The notes below the pieces were generated by a model. It worked only from the letters and a program-made list of their open reading frames with translations. It made no database searches and had not been told where the DNA came from. From contig JAJZBM010000006.1 of the NCBI GenBank assembly GCA_021798915.1, positions 1-64,000 of the forward strand: 64,000 nt of DNA, in the 5' to 3' direction. The translations under genes were made by a program, and so were the position numbers. Position 1 is the first letter of the stretch; each line of letters begins with the position of its first letter. This DNA is from Pseudomonadota bacterium. GTDB lineage: Bacteria > Pseudomonadota > Alphaproteobacteria > Acetobacterales > Acetobacteraceae. Positions 44,606 to 53,747 of the stretch are shown here, in pieces.

Positions 44606-45058
44606 ATGAAGAGACCGCTGATCGCCGTGCTCAACGGCCCCAATCTCAATCTCCTCGGCACCCGCGAGCCCGCGCTCTATGGTGGCGCAACCCTCGACGA
44701 TGTCGAGGCGCTCTGCGCCGAAGTCGCGGAAGCGCTTGATCTCGCAATTGATTTTCGCCAAACCAACGGCGAGGGGGAGCTGATTTCCTGGGTCCAGGAA
44801 TGCCGCGACCGCGCCGCCGGGGTGATCATCAACCCGGCCGGCTACGGCCATACCTCGATCGCGCTGATGGATGCGCTGCTCGCCCTCGACTGCCCGATCA
44901 TCGAGGTGCATCTGACCAATATCCACCGCCGCGAGCCCTATCGCCACCACACCTACACGTCGGAAGCGGCAAACGGCCTGATTTGCGGCTTTGGCGCGCG
45001 CGGCTACGCGCTGGCGCTGCAAGCGATCGCGGAATTGCTCCAGGAGGAGGCGGAATGA
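44606..45058 (+). CDS. aroQ: 3-dehydroquinate dehydratase, type II
   Basis: 150 residues, dodecameric type II enzyme of the shikimate pathway. Signatures: VLNGPNLNLLGTREPALYGG with the catalytic Tyr, DFRQTNGEGELISWVQ, INPAGYGHTSIALMDAL and EVHLTNIHRREPYRHHTYTS. The stop overlaps the accB ATG. The aroQ-accB-accC order is common in alphaproteobacteria. Confidence 0.97.
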   Translation: MKRPLIAVLNGPNLNLLGTREPALYGGATLDDVEALCAEVAEALDLAIDFRQTNGEGELISWVQECRDRAAGVIINPAGYGHTSIALMDALLALDCPIIEVHLTNIHRREPYRHHTYTSEAANGLICGFGARGYALALQAIAELLQEEAE

Positions 45059-45519
45059 GCGAGCTACCCTTTGATCCGGCGGCGATCCGCCTGCTGGCCG
45101 CTATCCTCGGCGAAACCGGCCTGACCGAGATCGAGATCGCCGAGCAGGACCGGCGCATCCGCATCAAGCGCACGCCGGCGCCGGTCGCGATGCTGGCCCA
45201 GGCCGCGGCACCGGGCGTCGCTCCGAGCCCACCCCCGGCGACGCGCGAGGTGCAGGCCGCCGCCCCGGATGATTTCGCCAAACATCCCGGCGCCGTCCTG
45301 AGCCCGATGGTCGGCATCGCCTATCTCGCGCCCGAGCCGGGGGCGGCGAATTTCGTCACCGTGGGGCAGACGGTCGAGGCCGGGCAGACTCTGCTGCTGA
45401 TCGAGGCGATGAAGACCTTCAACCAGATCAAGGCACCGAAAGCAGGCACCGTGAGCCGCATCCTGGTCGCCGCCGGGGCGCCGGTGGAGTTCGGCGAGCC
45501 GCTGCTGATCCTCGCCTGA
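45055..45519 (+). CDS. accB: Biotin carboxyl carrier protein of acetyl-CoA carboxylase
   Basis: 154 residues. The biotinylation site is Lys120 in [16 protein letters not shown]. An Ala/Pro-rich linker (45-75) separates the N-terminal dimerisation part from the biotinyl domain (about 78-154), which includes [20 protein letters not shown]. Overlaps aroQ by 4 bp; accC follows after 1 bp. Confidence 0.96.
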   Translation: MSELPFDPAAIRLLAAILGETGLTEIEIAEQDRRIRIKRTPAPVAMLAQAAAPGVAPSPPPATREVQAAAPDDFAKHPGAVLSPMVGIAYLAPEPGAANFVTVGQTVEAGQTLLLIEAMKTFNQIKAPKAGTVSRILVAAGAPVEFGEPLLILA

Positions 45520-45520
45520 C

Positions 45521-46867
45521 ATGGCTTTGTTCCACAAAATCCTGATCGCCAATCGCGGCGAGATCGCGCTCCGCATCCAGCGTGCCTGCCGCGAACTCGG
45601 CATCCCGACGGTCGCCGTCCACTCCACCGCCGATGCGACCGCGATGCATGTCCGGCTCGCCGATGAGAGTGTCTGCATCGGCCCGCCGAGTGCCCGCGAC
45701 AGCTATCTCAACATCCCGGCGATTCTCTCCGCCGCCGCCATCACCGGCGCGGATGCGATCCATCCCGGCTATGGCTTCCTCTCCGAAAACGCCCGCTTCG
45801 CCGAGATGGTGGAAGCGCATGGCCTCACCTTCATCGGCCCGGCGCCGGCGCATATCCGCATGATGGGTGACAAGATCGCCGCCAAGACGGCGATGGCCGG
45901 GCTCGATGTGCCGCTGGTGCCGGGCTCGGACGGCGCCGTCGCCGATCTCGCGGAAGCGCGCGCGGTCGCGGCGCGGATCGGTTATCCGGTGCTGATCAAG
46001 GCCGCCGCCGGCGGTGGCGGGCGCGGGATGAAGGTCGCGGCGCGTGACGCCGAGATCGAGGAAGCATGGCGGGTCGCGCGCACCGAGGCAGCGAGCGCCT
46101 TCGGCAATGACCAAGTCTATATCGAGAAATATCTCGACCGCCCGCGTCATGTCGAATTGCAGGTGCTGGCCGACGGGCATGGAAATGTGGTCCATTTCGG
46201 CGAGCGCGATTGCAGCCTCCAGCGCCGCCATCAGAAGCTGCTCGAAGAGGCCGGCTCACCGGCGCTCGATGCCGCCGCCCGCGATGCGCTCGGCGCGCGG
46301 GTGACGGGGGCGCTCGCCCGGCTCGGCTATCGCAATGCCGGCACGCTCGAATTCCTCTATCAGGACGGGCAATTCGCGTTCATCGAAATGAATACCCGCC
46401 TTCAGGTCGAGCATCCGGTGAGCGAAGCGATCGCCGGGGTCGATCTCGTGCAGGAACAGATCCGCCTCGCCGCCGGCGAGCCGCTCGGCTACGGCCAGGC
46501 CGATATTCGCTTTTCCGGCCATGCCATCGAATGCCGGATCAATGCCGAGGACCCGCTGACGTTTGCGCCGACCCCGGGCCGGGTCAAGGTTTTTCATCCC
46601 CCTGGCGGGCCCGGCGTGCGGGTCGATTCGGCGCTTTATGCCGGTTATGTCGTGCCGCCCTATTACGATAGCCTGGTCGCCAAGCTGATCGTGCATGCGC
46701 CGAGCCGGCCCGAGGCCATCGCCCGCTTGGCGCGCGCGCTCGACGAATTCGTCATCGACGGCATCAAGACGACGTTGCCCCTGCATCAGCGCATCGTGCG
46801 CGACAAAGAGTTCGTCGCCGGCGATTATACCATTCATTGGCTCGAACGTTTTGTCGGCAGTCAGTGA
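45521..46867 (+). CDS. accC: Biotin carboxylase subunit of acetyl-CoA carboxylase
   Basis: 448 residues, ATP-grasp enzyme that carboxylates biotin on AccB. Starts [20 protein letters not shown], with [11 protein letters not shown], the glycine-rich ATP loop [31 protein letters not shown] and the catalytic [14 protein letters not shown]. Length is normal. A double-hairpin repeat follows immediately. Confidence 0.97.
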   Translation: MALFHKILIANRGEIALRIQRACRELGIPTVAVHSTADATAMHVRLADESVCIGPPSARDSYLNIPAILSAAAITGADAIHPGYGFLSENARFAEMVEAHGLTFIGPAPAHIRMMGDKIAAKTAMAGLDVPLVPGSDGAVADLAEARAVAARIGYPVLIKAAAGGGGRGMKVAARDAEIEEAWRVARTEAASAFGNDQVYIEKYLDRPRHVELQVLADGHGNVVHFGERDCSLQRRHQKLLEEAGSPALDAAARDALGARVTGALARLGYRNAGTLEFLYQDGQFAFIEMNTRLQVEHPVSEAIAGVDLVQEQIRLAAGEPLGYGQADIRFSGHAIECRINAEDPLTFAPTPGRVKVFHPPGGPGVRVDSALYAGYVVPPYYDSLVAKLIVHAPSRPEAIARLARALDEFVIDGIKTTLPLHQRIVRDKEFVAGDYTIHWLERFVGSQ

Positions 46868-46871
46868 AAGC

Positions 46872-46989
46872 GGTTCTTTTTTACAAAAAAGAACCAAAAA
46901 ATTTTTACTCCCTCCCTTGAAAAGCAGTGCCACAGGCACTGCTCAACGGACAAAAGTCTTTTTGCTTCTTTTTCTTCAGAAAAAGAAGT
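46872..46989. repeat. Double-hairpin intergenic repeat, copy H
   Basis: End hairpins GGTTCTTTTTT...AAAAAAGAACC (46872-46895) and CTTCTTTTTC...type at 46966-46989. The central stem GCAGTGCC-aca-GGCACTGC is at 46925-46943. It lies 5 bp after the accC stop and before the CoA-transferase genes, in the same orientation as copy G. Confidence 0.85.
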
Positions 46990-47023
46990 GCTTCACTTGT
47001 CCTCATCGATGCAGGAGGAAACC

Positions 47024-47845
47024 ATGGCCGGAACGCTCTCGCCCGATGATCTCGCCGCTCGTGTGCCCGATGGCGCGTTGATCGCGCTGCCGCCGGATAA
47101 TTCGTTGGGCTCGGTCGCGCTCACGCTGGCGCTGATCCGGCGGCGCGCGCGTGGGTTGCGCCTGTTTTGCGTCCCGGTCGGTGGGTTTCTCGCCGATCTT
47201 CTGATCGGCGCGGGATGTGTCGCCGAGATCGAGACCTCGGCGGTCAGCCTCGGTGAGTCCGGCACCGCGCCGCGTTTCACCGCCGCGCTCGCCGCCGGCA
47301 CTCTGGTCGTGCGCGATGCCACCTGTCCGGCGATCCATACCGCGCTGCAAGCCGCCGAAAAGGGGGTGCCGTTCATGCCGCTCCGTGGCGTGCTCGGGAG
47401 TGACGTGCTCGCCCATCGGCCGGATTGGCGGGTGATCAATAATCCCTTCGCCGCCGAGCCCGACCCCATTCTGCTGATCCCGGCGGTCCGGCCCGATTTC
47501 GCGCTGTTTCATGCCGTTCTCGCCGATGCGGCGGGCAATGTCTGGGTCGGGCGGCGGCGCGAACTCGCGACCATGGCGCATGCCGCGCGTGATTCCCTGG
47601 TCAGCGTCGAGCGGCGCGTGGCCGGCAACATGCTGGAGGATGAGCGTCTCGCGCCCGGCGTCATCAGCGGCGCCTATGTCACCGGCATCGCATCGGCGGC
47701 GCGTGGCGCGGCGCCTTTGGCGCTGCTCGACGAATATCCGGCCGAAACCACGGTTTTGCGCGATTACGCCCGCGCCGCGCGCAGCGCCGAGGGGTTTGCC
47801 GCCTTCCTCGAGGACCGTCTGCTCGGCATGCGCGAGATCGCGTGA
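47024..47845 (+). CDS. CoA-transferase family I, subunit A (GctA/IpdA-like)
   Basis: 273 residues. AGGAGG precedes the ATG at 47024. It resembles the glutaconate CoA-transferase alpha chain: LALIRRRARGLRLFCVPVGG, ADLLIGAGCVAEIETSAVSLGE, FMPLRGVLGSDVLAHRPDW and VRPDFALFHAVLADAAGNVWVG. Forms a heterodimer with the product of the next gene (ATG/TGA overlap). The substrate is unknown. The downstream CaiB/BaiF gene suggests handling of an organic-acid CoA ester. Confidence 0.8.
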   Translation: MAGTLSPDDLAARVPDGALIALPPDNSLGSVALTLALIRRRARGLRLFCVPVGGFLADLLIGAGCVAEIETSAVSLGESGTAPRFTAALAAGTLVVRDATCPAIHTALQAAEKGVPFMPLRGVLGSDVLAHRPDWRVINNPFAAEPDPILLIPAVRPDFALFHAVLADAAGNVWVGRRRELATMAHAARDSLVSVERRVAGNMLEDERLAPGVISGAYVTGIASAARGAAPLALLDEYPAETTVLRDYARAARSAEGFAAFLEDRLLGMREIA

Positions 47846-48597
47846 TGGCGGTCGCGGCGGAGGGGGGGGCGATCGCGCCCGAGGAATTTCTCGCGGCAAC
47901 CCTGGCGCGGCTGATCCTCGACCCGGCAGCGCCCCCGGCGCGCCATATCGCGGTGGGTGCCGCGAGCCCGATTCCTGCCGCCGCCTGCTTTCTGGTCAAG
48001 GCGCTCGGCCATGCGGTGCGGCTCTCGCTTTTGCACAAGACCAGCGGCAATCCGTTCAGCGAGGGGACGCGGGAACTCTTCGACCTCACCGGCCAGGGCA
48101 GGATCGATCTTTTTTTCCTCGGCGGCGGCGAGATCGATGGCGCGGCGAATATCAACCTCATCGGCACCGGCGAATGGCCGGGCAGTGAGGCCCGGTTTCC
48201 GGGCAGTTTCGGCTCGGCCTTCATGTATCTGATGACGCCGCGCACGATCCTGTTCCGCGAGGAGCATTCCCCGCGCGTCCTGGTCCCGCGCGTCGCCTTC
48301 GTCTCCGCCCCCGGCATCTCGCCGCAAGGGCATTTCCGCCGCGGCACGGCACAGGCGCTGGTCACCGGGCGGGCGGTGTTTTCCTTCGATGGCAAGCGCT
48401 TCACCCTCGCCTCGTGCCATCCCGGACAAACCCCGGCGGAGATCGCGGCGCAAACCGGATTTGCCTATGAAACGCCGCCCACGGTGCCAGAGACGCCGCC
48501 GCCCACGCCGGCCGAACTCGCGCTGCTGCGCGGGCCGGTTTGCGCCGAGATGCGCCCGACCTATCCCGGCTTTTGCGCCCGACTCTGGGGCGCCTGA
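47845..48597 (+). CDS. CoA-transferase family I, subunit B (GctB/IpdB-like)
   Basis: 250 residues. The FFLGGGEIDGAANINLIGTG segment is the family signature, and SAPGISPQGHFRRG and FDGKRFTLASCHPGQ follow. In true transferases a catalytic Glu lies some 25-40 residues before this signature; here the region reads LSLLHKTSGNPFSEG, with no Glu at the likely spot. Hydrolase-type homologues such as IpdB also lack it. The exact alignment cannot be fixed by eye. Start ATG 47845, or GTG 47842 in the same frame. Confidence 0.75.
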   Translation: MAVAAEGGAIAPEEFLAATLARLILDPAAPPARHIAVGAASPIPAAACFLVKALGHAVRLSLLHKTSGNPFSEGTRELFDLTGQGRIDLFFLGGGEIDGAANINLIGTGEWPGSEARFPGSFGSAFMYLMTPRTILFREEHSPRVLVPRVAFVSAPGISPQGHFRRGTAQALVTGRAVFSFDGKRFTLASCHPGQTPAEIAAQTGFAYETPPTVPETPPPTPAELALLRGPVCAEMRPTYPGFCARLWGA

Positions 48598-48619
48598 CAT
48601 AACCAACGGAACCCACGCC

Positions 48620-49840
48620 ATGCCCTCGCTTCCGCTTTCGCCCGGCGCGCTCGCCGGGATCAAGGTGATCGACCTGACGCGCGTCCTCGGCGGCCCCTAT
48701 TGCACGATGATCCTCGCCGATCACGGGGCCGAGGTGATCAAGATCGAGCCGCCGCAGGGCGATGAAGTGCGTGACTGGGGCCCGCCCTTTCTCGAACGCG
48801 ACGACGGCAGCCGCGATGCCAGCTATTTTCTCGGCGTCAACCGCAATAAGCGCGCGCTCGCCCTCGATATCGGGAGCGAGGCCGGGCGCGAGGTGCTGCT
48901 CCGCCTGCTCGACGGCGCGGACGTCCTGGTCGAGAATTTCAAGCCCGGCGGGATGGAGAAATGGGGGCTCGGCTATGCGAGCCTGAAACAGCGCTTCCCG
49001 CGCCTGATCCATTGCCGGGTCTCCGGCTTCGGGGGTGAGGGGCCGCTCGGCGGGCTGCCCGGCTATGACGCCATCCTGCAGGCGATGACCGGGCTCATGA
49101 GCATCAACGGCGATCCCTCCACCGGGCCACTCCGCATGGGCACCCCGGTGGTCGATCTCGCGACCGGGCTCTATGCCACGATCGCCATCCTGATGGCGCT
49201 GCACGAGCGCGCACGCTCCGGAAATGGCCAGTTTCTCGACATGACGCTGCATGATTGCGCAATGGCGCTTTTGCATCCGCAGGCGGCGAATTATTTCCTC
49301 AACGGCCGCCGCCCGGTCGCGACCGGCAATCCGCATCCCAATCTCGCGCCGTATGAGACCTATCAGACGCGCACCGGGCAAATCTTCATCGCCGCCGGCA
49401 ATGATGGGCAGTTCCGCAAACTCTGCGCCGAACTCGGCGTCGCGGAAATGGCGACGGATCCGCGTTTTACGACCAACGCCGACCGCCTTGCGCATCGCCC
49501 GGCGCTGATCGCCGCGTTCTCCGCCCTTCTCGCCGAGGCCGATGGCGCGGCACTGACCCTCCGGCTGCTTCGCGCGGGGCTTCCGGCCGGCCCGGTGCGC
49601 GCGGTCGATGAGGCGCTGGCGAGCGAGCACGCCAAAGCGCGCGGCATGGTAGCGGAAATCGGCGCCTGGCGTGGCCTCGGGACGCCGATCAAGCTGTCGC
49701 GCACCCCCGGCGGGCCACGCGCCGCGCCACCGCGCTTTGCCGAGCACACCGACGACATCCTCGCCAGCCACGGCTTCAGCCGAGAGGAGATCCGGCGCCT
49801 GGAAAGCGAGGGCGTGCTGGTGCGGCGACGGCGGAAGTAA
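48620..49840 (+). CDS. CaiB/BaiF family (type III) CoA-transferase
   Basis: 406 residues. N-terminal GIKVIDLTRVLGGPYCTMILADHGAEVIKIEPP, then NRNKRALALDI, VLVENFKPGGMEKWGLGY and the catalytic-Asp region GYDAILQAMTGLM are all characteristic. The C-terminal TPIKLSRTPGGPRAAPPRFAEHTDDIL is also typical. The substrate acid is unknown. It lies 22 bp after the CoA-transferase B gene, so two mechanistically different CoA-transferases share one operon. Confidence 0.92.
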   Translation: MPSLPLSPGALAGIKVIDLTRVLGGPYCTMILADHGAEVIKIEPPQGDEVRDWGPPFLERDDGSRDASYFLGVNRNKRALALDIGSEAGREVLLRLLDGADVLVENFKPGGMEKWGLGYASLKQRFPRLIHCRVSGFGGEGPLGGLPGYDAILQAMTGLMSINGDPSTGPLRMGTPVVDLATGLYATIAILMALHERARSGNGQFLDMTLHDCAMALLHPQAANYFLNGRRPVATGNPHPNLAPYETYQTRTGQIFIAAGNDGQFRKLCAELGVAEMATDPRFTTNADRLAHRPALIAAFSALLAEADGAALTLRLLRAGLPAGPVRAVDEALASEHAKARGMVAEIGAWRGLGTPIKLSRTPGGPRAAPPRFAEHTDDILASHGFSREEIRRLESEGVLVRRRRK

Positions 49841-50026
49841 CCCGGCGCCAGCGGTCCGGAGAAACCGTAGAAATCCCCGTCGAATTGCTAAACCGGGTCG
49901 TCCAGACCCCTATGCCGGGCCGCCTGAAATGCGCAAAGTCGGGCTGAAAATGTTGAAACCGTCAACTGATCTGCCCCCCCTGATGAGGACCATGGGCCGG
50001 AGGGACAACCTCCATAGCAGCGACAC
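49841..50026. other. Non-coding segment with mobile-element flavour, unidentified
   Basis: 186 bp between convergent genes. It has lower GC than its neighbours, a CCCCCCC run (49974-49980) and the stretch CAACTGATCTGCC, which reminds me of insertion-sequence ends, but no inverted repeat pair or transposase fragment could be established. Confidence 0.3.
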
Positions 50027-50755
50027 CTAGAGCGCAAGCTGGCCGAGCCAGCGCCGAACGCCCGCCGGATCGCCGAAGGCTTCGTGGACATAAAGGCCCT
50101 GCCCACCGGCCGCGCGCGCTGCACGCATCCCGTCTGCGTCGGTGACATCGTCGCCGATGAACACTGGAATCCGCCCGGCGAAGGGCGCACGGGCGAGCAG
50201 GAAACCCACCGCTGAGCCCTTATCGGCGCCGCGCGGGCGGATTTCCCAGGCCATGTGCGAGGCCAGCAGCGCGAAATGCGCCGCGTCGTCCCCCGCCACC
50301 ATCGCGGCGAGCGGGGCGCGGAGTGCCTCGCCAGCCTCGGGAATGGCGCGGTAATGGACCACGAAGCCGCGCGCTTTGGGCTCATAAATTGCCCCGGGAT
50401 GAGACGCGACCATGCGTTTGGCCGCCTCGCGCCACGCCTCCGGCACCGAGGGAAGATCGGGGCGGATTGTCTCGGCGGTCGGTGAGAGGCGGAACACCCC
50501 GCCATGCTCGCCGGCCAGGGCCACCGGAACACCGGGGAGAAAACGGTCGAGATCGCCGAGCGGCCGGCCGCTCACCAAAGCGAGCGCGCCATCGAGGCGC
50601 AGCGATAGCCGCGCCAGGAGATCACCGAGCCCGGGCGGGATGACGACGCTGTCCGGCGTCGGCGCGAGTTCGACCAATGTGCCGTCGAAATCGAGCAAGA
50701 GGGCAAGGCGCCCAGGTGGTGGAAGGACGGGTGACGGGAGGTCGCTCAATGGCAT
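50027..50755 (-). CDS. otsB: Trehalose-6-phosphate phosphatase
   Basis: 242 residues, HAD superfamily. Motif I LLDFDGTLVELAPTPDSV with the nucleophilic Asp, LALVSGRPLGDLDRFLPG, ALAGEHGG and the acidic FIGDDVTDADG (motif IV). Dephosphorylates trehalose-6-phosphate in osmoprotection. The partner otsA is not next to it and is not in the window. It overlaps the DUF2155 gene by 10 bp on the same strand. Confidence 0.93.
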   Translation of the reverse strand: MPLSDLPSPVLPPPGRLALLLDFDGTLVELAPTPDSVVIPPGLGDLLARLSLRLDGALALVSGRPLGDLDRFLPGVPVALAGEHGGVFRLSPTAETIRPDLPSVPEAWREAAKRMVASHPGAIYEPKARGFVVHYRAIPEAGEALRAPLAAMVAGDDAAHFALLASHMAWEIRPRGADKGSAVGFLLARAPFAGRIPVFIGDDVTDADGMRAARAAGGQGLYVHEAFGDPAGVRRWLGQLAL

Positions 50756-51366
50756 GTCAGCACGCGGACATCGTAGATCGGGTTTTCGAGGAGGGCGAGC
50801 GCTGGCTCGGCGGCGAACATCCAGCCCGAGAACCCCGGCCCACCGGGGCGCGCGTCGCTGACCTGAAGCAGCGCCGCGGCATCGGTTGCCTGATCGGGCG
50901 GGCGGACGAGGCAGGCACGGACGGCGATGGTGAGGGTGCCGAAATGCCCGCTCTGACCCACCGGAACCTCGATCCGGGCGACGCGGACATCATGCGTGTC
51001 GAGGGCTTGCAAGGTCGCGATACCGCGCGGCTGCCAGTCCGGGGAGAGCAGCACGGTCTGGGGTGCCGCCGGGGTTTCGGCCGGGGCCGCAGCGGGCGGG
51101 GTCATGGTCGTCTCGGGCGGGGCGGCCTCGGGCGCCGCTGCCGTCGCTCCAGCATTTCCGGGTGCGGAGGGGGAAGGAGGCGCTGCGGGCGGCGCGGCTT
51201 CGGCGGGTGGGGGTAGCGGTTCGGACTGGATGGCGCCCGGATCCGTCTCCGGCTGAAGCGTGCGCGGCCCATCGGGGGTTTGCGCGCGCGCCACCGGCAG
51301 GCCCAGCAGAACCAGCATGACGACAGCGCCGAGGCGCCGCCCGCCCGTCATCATCGCCGCGATCAT
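50746..51366 (-). CDS. DUF2155 periplasmic protein
   Basis: Up to 206 residues. Signal peptide (MLVLLGLPVARAQ), a long Pro/Ala-rich linker, then the DUF2155 domain (about 105-206): LQALDTHDVRVARIEVPVGQ, FGTLTIAVRACLVRPPD and FSGWMFAAEPALALLENPIYDVRVLTC. The family is conserved in alphaproteobacteria, often beside NDUFA12 and MlaD genes as here. Function unknown. The start overlaps the 69-residue gene's stop; the exact Met (51366, 51354 or 51351) is uncertain. Confidence 0.85.
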   Translation of the reverse strand: MIAAMMTGGRRLGAVVMLVLLGLPVARAQTPDGPRTLQPETDPGAIQSEPLPPPAEAAPPAAPPSPSAPGNAGATAAAPEAAPPETTMTPPAAAPAETPAAPQTVLLSPDWQPRGIATLQALDTHDVRVARIEVPVGQSGHFGTLTIAVRACLVRPPDQATDAAALLQVSDARPGGPGFSGWMFAAEPALALLENPIYDVRVLTCH

Positions 51367-51572
51367 GCCCGGCGGGGGGATTTTAGCGCCGCGACGAGGT
51401 CGGTCAAAATCCGCCGCACCGCCGCGTCATCCACCCCCATCAGCACCGCGTCCTCGAACATGTCCTGCATCACCTGGCCGAGTTCCTGGTAATTCTCTTC
51501 GAGCACCCGCAATTTTTCCCGGCACGACACCGGCTGGCCATCGCTTTGCGGCCAGATCACCGGGGAGGTCAC
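51363..51572 (-). CDS. Small conserved hypothetical protein
   Basis: 69 residues, mostly helical and acidic in the middle: REKLRVLEENYQELGQVMQD then MFEDAVLMGVDDAAVRRILTDL. It overlaps mlaD upstream and the DUF2155 gene downstream by 4 bp each, which supports translation. No signal peptide or membrane helix. Family not recognised. Confidence 0.7.
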   Translation of the reverse strand: MTSPVIWPQSDGQPVSCREKLRVLEENYQELGQVMQDMFEDAVLMGVDDAAVRRILTDLVAALKSPRRA

Positions 51573-52090
51573 GGCTTACCGCCACCGTCGCCCCCACCAC
51601 CATCGGGGCTGCCGTCCTTGCCGTCGGGTTTGTTGGTATTGCTCATATTGGCCATGGAGAAGACGAATTTTCCGAGCAGATCCTCGATATTGATCGAGGA
51701 CTGGGTGATCTTGATGACGCCGCCCGGCGCCAGATCATGGTCGTCCCCGCCGGGGGAGAGGGCGAGATATTTACCTCCCAGTAGTCCATCGCTGGTGATG
51801 ACCGCGCCGCTATCGGTGGGCAGCTTGATGTCTTCGGCGACGGTGAATGTCACCACCGCCTCGAAACTCTTGGGGTCGATCGCGGTCGCAGTGACACTGC
51901 CGATCTTGACGCCGGCGACCCGCACATCTGCGCCGACCCCGAGGCCGTCGATCCTCTGGAAGCGCGCGGTGAGCGGATAGCCGCGTCCGGTCCGCTCCCC
52001 CGAATGGGCAATGGCGAAAGCGAGGAAGCCTCCAGCGATGACCAGCACTACGGCGCCGGTCAGGGTCTCGGCGAAATTGCGTTGCGCCAC
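51569..52090 (-). CDS. mlaD: MlaD, phospholipid-trafficking MCE protein
   Basis: 173 residues. One N-terminal membrane helix (TGAVVLVIAGGFLAFAIAHS) and one MCE domain (about 38-125: YPLTARFQRIDGLGVGADVRVAGVKIGSV ... SDGLLGGKYLALSPGG). It anchors in the inner membrane and binds phospholipid in the periplasm as part of Mla transport. The C-terminus ends in a Gly/Asp-rich tail. mlaE/F are not adjacent. The order with NDUFA12 and DUF2155 genes is typical of alphaproteobacteria. Confidence 0.92.
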   Translation of the reverse strand: MAQRNFAETLTGAVVLVIAGGFLAFAIAHSGERTGRGYPLTARFQRIDGLGVGADVRVAGVKIGSVTATAIDPKSFEAVVTFTVAEDIKLPTDSGAVITSDGLLGGKYLALSPGGDDHDLAPGGVIKITQSSINIEDLLGKFVFSMANMSNTNKPDGKDGSPDGGGGDGGGKP

Positions 52091-52096
52091 GCCGCC

Positions 52097-52450
52097 TTAG
52101 CTCCCCGGGCTCCAAGCCTCGTAATCGCCGGTCGCGCGGGCCCGCACACCGCCCTCGTAATCATGCCCCGGCGGGCGATAGCTCGCCGCGGTTCCGGTCA
52201 GATTGGGCCGATGCGGCGCCTGCCAGGGCCGCCGCGCCGTCTCGGGCAGCGGCGCGTCGGTCAAGTGATGCAGCCAGGCATGCCATTCCGCCGGCACCGC
52301 CGAGGCGTCCTCGATCGCGGCATAGATCACCCAGCGCCGGGCGCGCTGGCCGGAGCGGGGTTTGCGCTCCTCGAAATACTGGTTGCCGAGTGCGTCGCGC
52401 CCGACCGGGCGGCCGCGAAGAGTGATGAACAGGCGATGCATACGGTTCAT
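52097..52450 (-). CDS. NDUFA12-family protein (complex I accessory subunit)
   Basis: 117 residues. GRPVGRDALGNQYFEER is the family signature, followed by RRWVIYAAIEDASAVPAEWHAWLHH and the C-terminal PNLTGTAASYRPPGHDY. Supernumerary NADH:ubiquinone oxidoreductase subunit shared by alphaproteobacteria and mitochondria. ATG at 52450; the longer reading upstream is a shadow of the divergent ketosynthase. Confidence 0.93.
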   Translation of the reverse strand: MNRMHRLFITLRGRPVGRDALGNQYFEERKPRSGQRARRWVIYAAIEDASAVPAEWHAWLHHLTDAPLPETARRPWQAPHRPNLTGTAASYRPPGHDYEGGVRARATGDYEAWSPGS

Positions 52451-52568
52451 GATGCGCCGCAGTTTAGCCGACAACGCGCCGCTGATCCACCCTGCCTGCG
52501 ACACGGGCTTGCCCCGCCCTCGGCCGCTTGGGTCTTTCTTTTCCCCCGGGTCTGCTAAACTTAGTTTT

Positions 52569-53747
52569 ATGACCGCGCTCGCCATCACCGCAACCAGCCT
52601 GATCAGCGCCCTCGGCCGGGGCAAGGCGGCAACCCTCGCTGCCCTCCACGCGCGCCGGGGCGGGTTGGTTGCCAACCCGTTCCCCGGCATCGCCGGCGGC
52701 GGCTTCATCGGCCGCGCCCCCGAGGTGGAGACGCATCGCCTGCCGGCGCCGCTCGCCGCCTTCACCTGCCGCAACAACCTGCTGCTCGACCTCGCCCTCG
52801 CGACCGACGGGTTCACCGAGGCGGTCGCGCAAGCGGTAGCGCGGCATGGCCCGGCGCGGATCGGCGTCGTCCTCGGCACCAGCACCTCCGGCATCGCCAG
52901 CGGCGAGGACGCCTATCGCGCCCGCGACCCACGCAGCGGCGCTCTGCCGGCAAATTTCGATTTCGCCCATACCCATGATTTCTTCTCCGCCGCGCGCTTC
53001 ACGCAGGCGGCACTCGGCCTTGCCGGGCCGGCTTTCGTGGTCTCGACCGCCTGTGCCTCCTCGGCGCGCGCCTTCGTCGATGCCGCGCAACTGATCGCGG
53101 CTGGGGTGATCGACGCTGCCGTGGTCGGCGGGGCCGACACCCTCTGCCGCATGACGCTCGCCGGCTTCGCCGCCCTCGGCCTGATCGCGTCCGGCCCCTG
53201 CCGTCCCTCGGATGCGGCGCGCGACGGGCTTTCGATCGGCGAGGCGGCCGGGTTCGCGCTGCTCGAACGCGGCGCGGACAGTCCCTTCGTCTTGCTCGGC
53301 TATGGCGAATCGAGCGATGGCCACCACATGTCCGCCCCCCACCCCGAGGCGCTCGGCGCCAGTGCTGCGATGCGTGACGCGCTGCGGCACGCCGGCCTTG
53401 GCGCCGATGAGATCGACTACATCAATCTCCACGGCACCGGCACCGTCGCCAATGACGCGAGCGAGGATCGCGCGATCGCCGCGGTGTTCGGCGATCGCGT
53501 GCCGTGCAGCTCGACCAAGGGTTTCACCGGCCACACCCTGGGCGCCGCCGGCATCGTCGAGGCGGTGATCGCGCTGCTTGCGCTCGAGGCGGGCCTCCTC
53601 CCCGGCGGCCTCAACCTCACCCGCGTCGATCCCGAGTTTCGCGCCCATGTGCTGAGCGCCAATGTCGAGCGCCCGATCGCGCGGGTGCTGAGCAATTCGT
53701 TCGGCTTCGGCGGGGCCAATTGCAGCCTGATTTTCGGCTGCCGGTGA
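52569..53747 (+). CDS. Beta-ketoacyl-ACP synthase, first gene of a four-gene cluster
   Basis: 392 residues. Catalytic triad Cys162 (STACASSA), His288 (NLHGTGT) and His322 (GFTGHTLGAAG) is intact. The sequence resembles the ApeO/FabF-like ketosynthases of aryl polyene clusters more than housekeeping FabF (inference from context). No good Shine-Dalgarno precedes the ATG at 52569 (AAACTTAGTTTT). The stop overlaps the next gene. Confidence 0.88.
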   Translation: MTALAITATSLISALGRGKAATLAALHARRGGLVANPFPGIAGGGFIGRAPEVETHRLPAPLAAFTCRNNLLLDLALATDGFTEAVAQAVARHGPARIGVVLGTSTSGIASGEDAYRARDPRSGALPANFDFAHTHDFFSAARFTQAALGLAGPAFVVSTACASSARAFVDAAQLIAAGVIDAAVVGGADTLCRMTLAGFAALGLIASGPCRPSDAARDGLSIGEAAGFALLERGADSPFVLLGYGESSDGHHMSAPHPEALGASAAMRDALRHAGLGADEIDYINLHGTGTVANDASEDRAIAAVFGDRVPCSSTKGFTGHTLGAAGIVEAVIALLALEAGLLPGGLNLTRVDPEFRAHVLSANVERPIARVLSNSFGFGGANCSLIFGCR

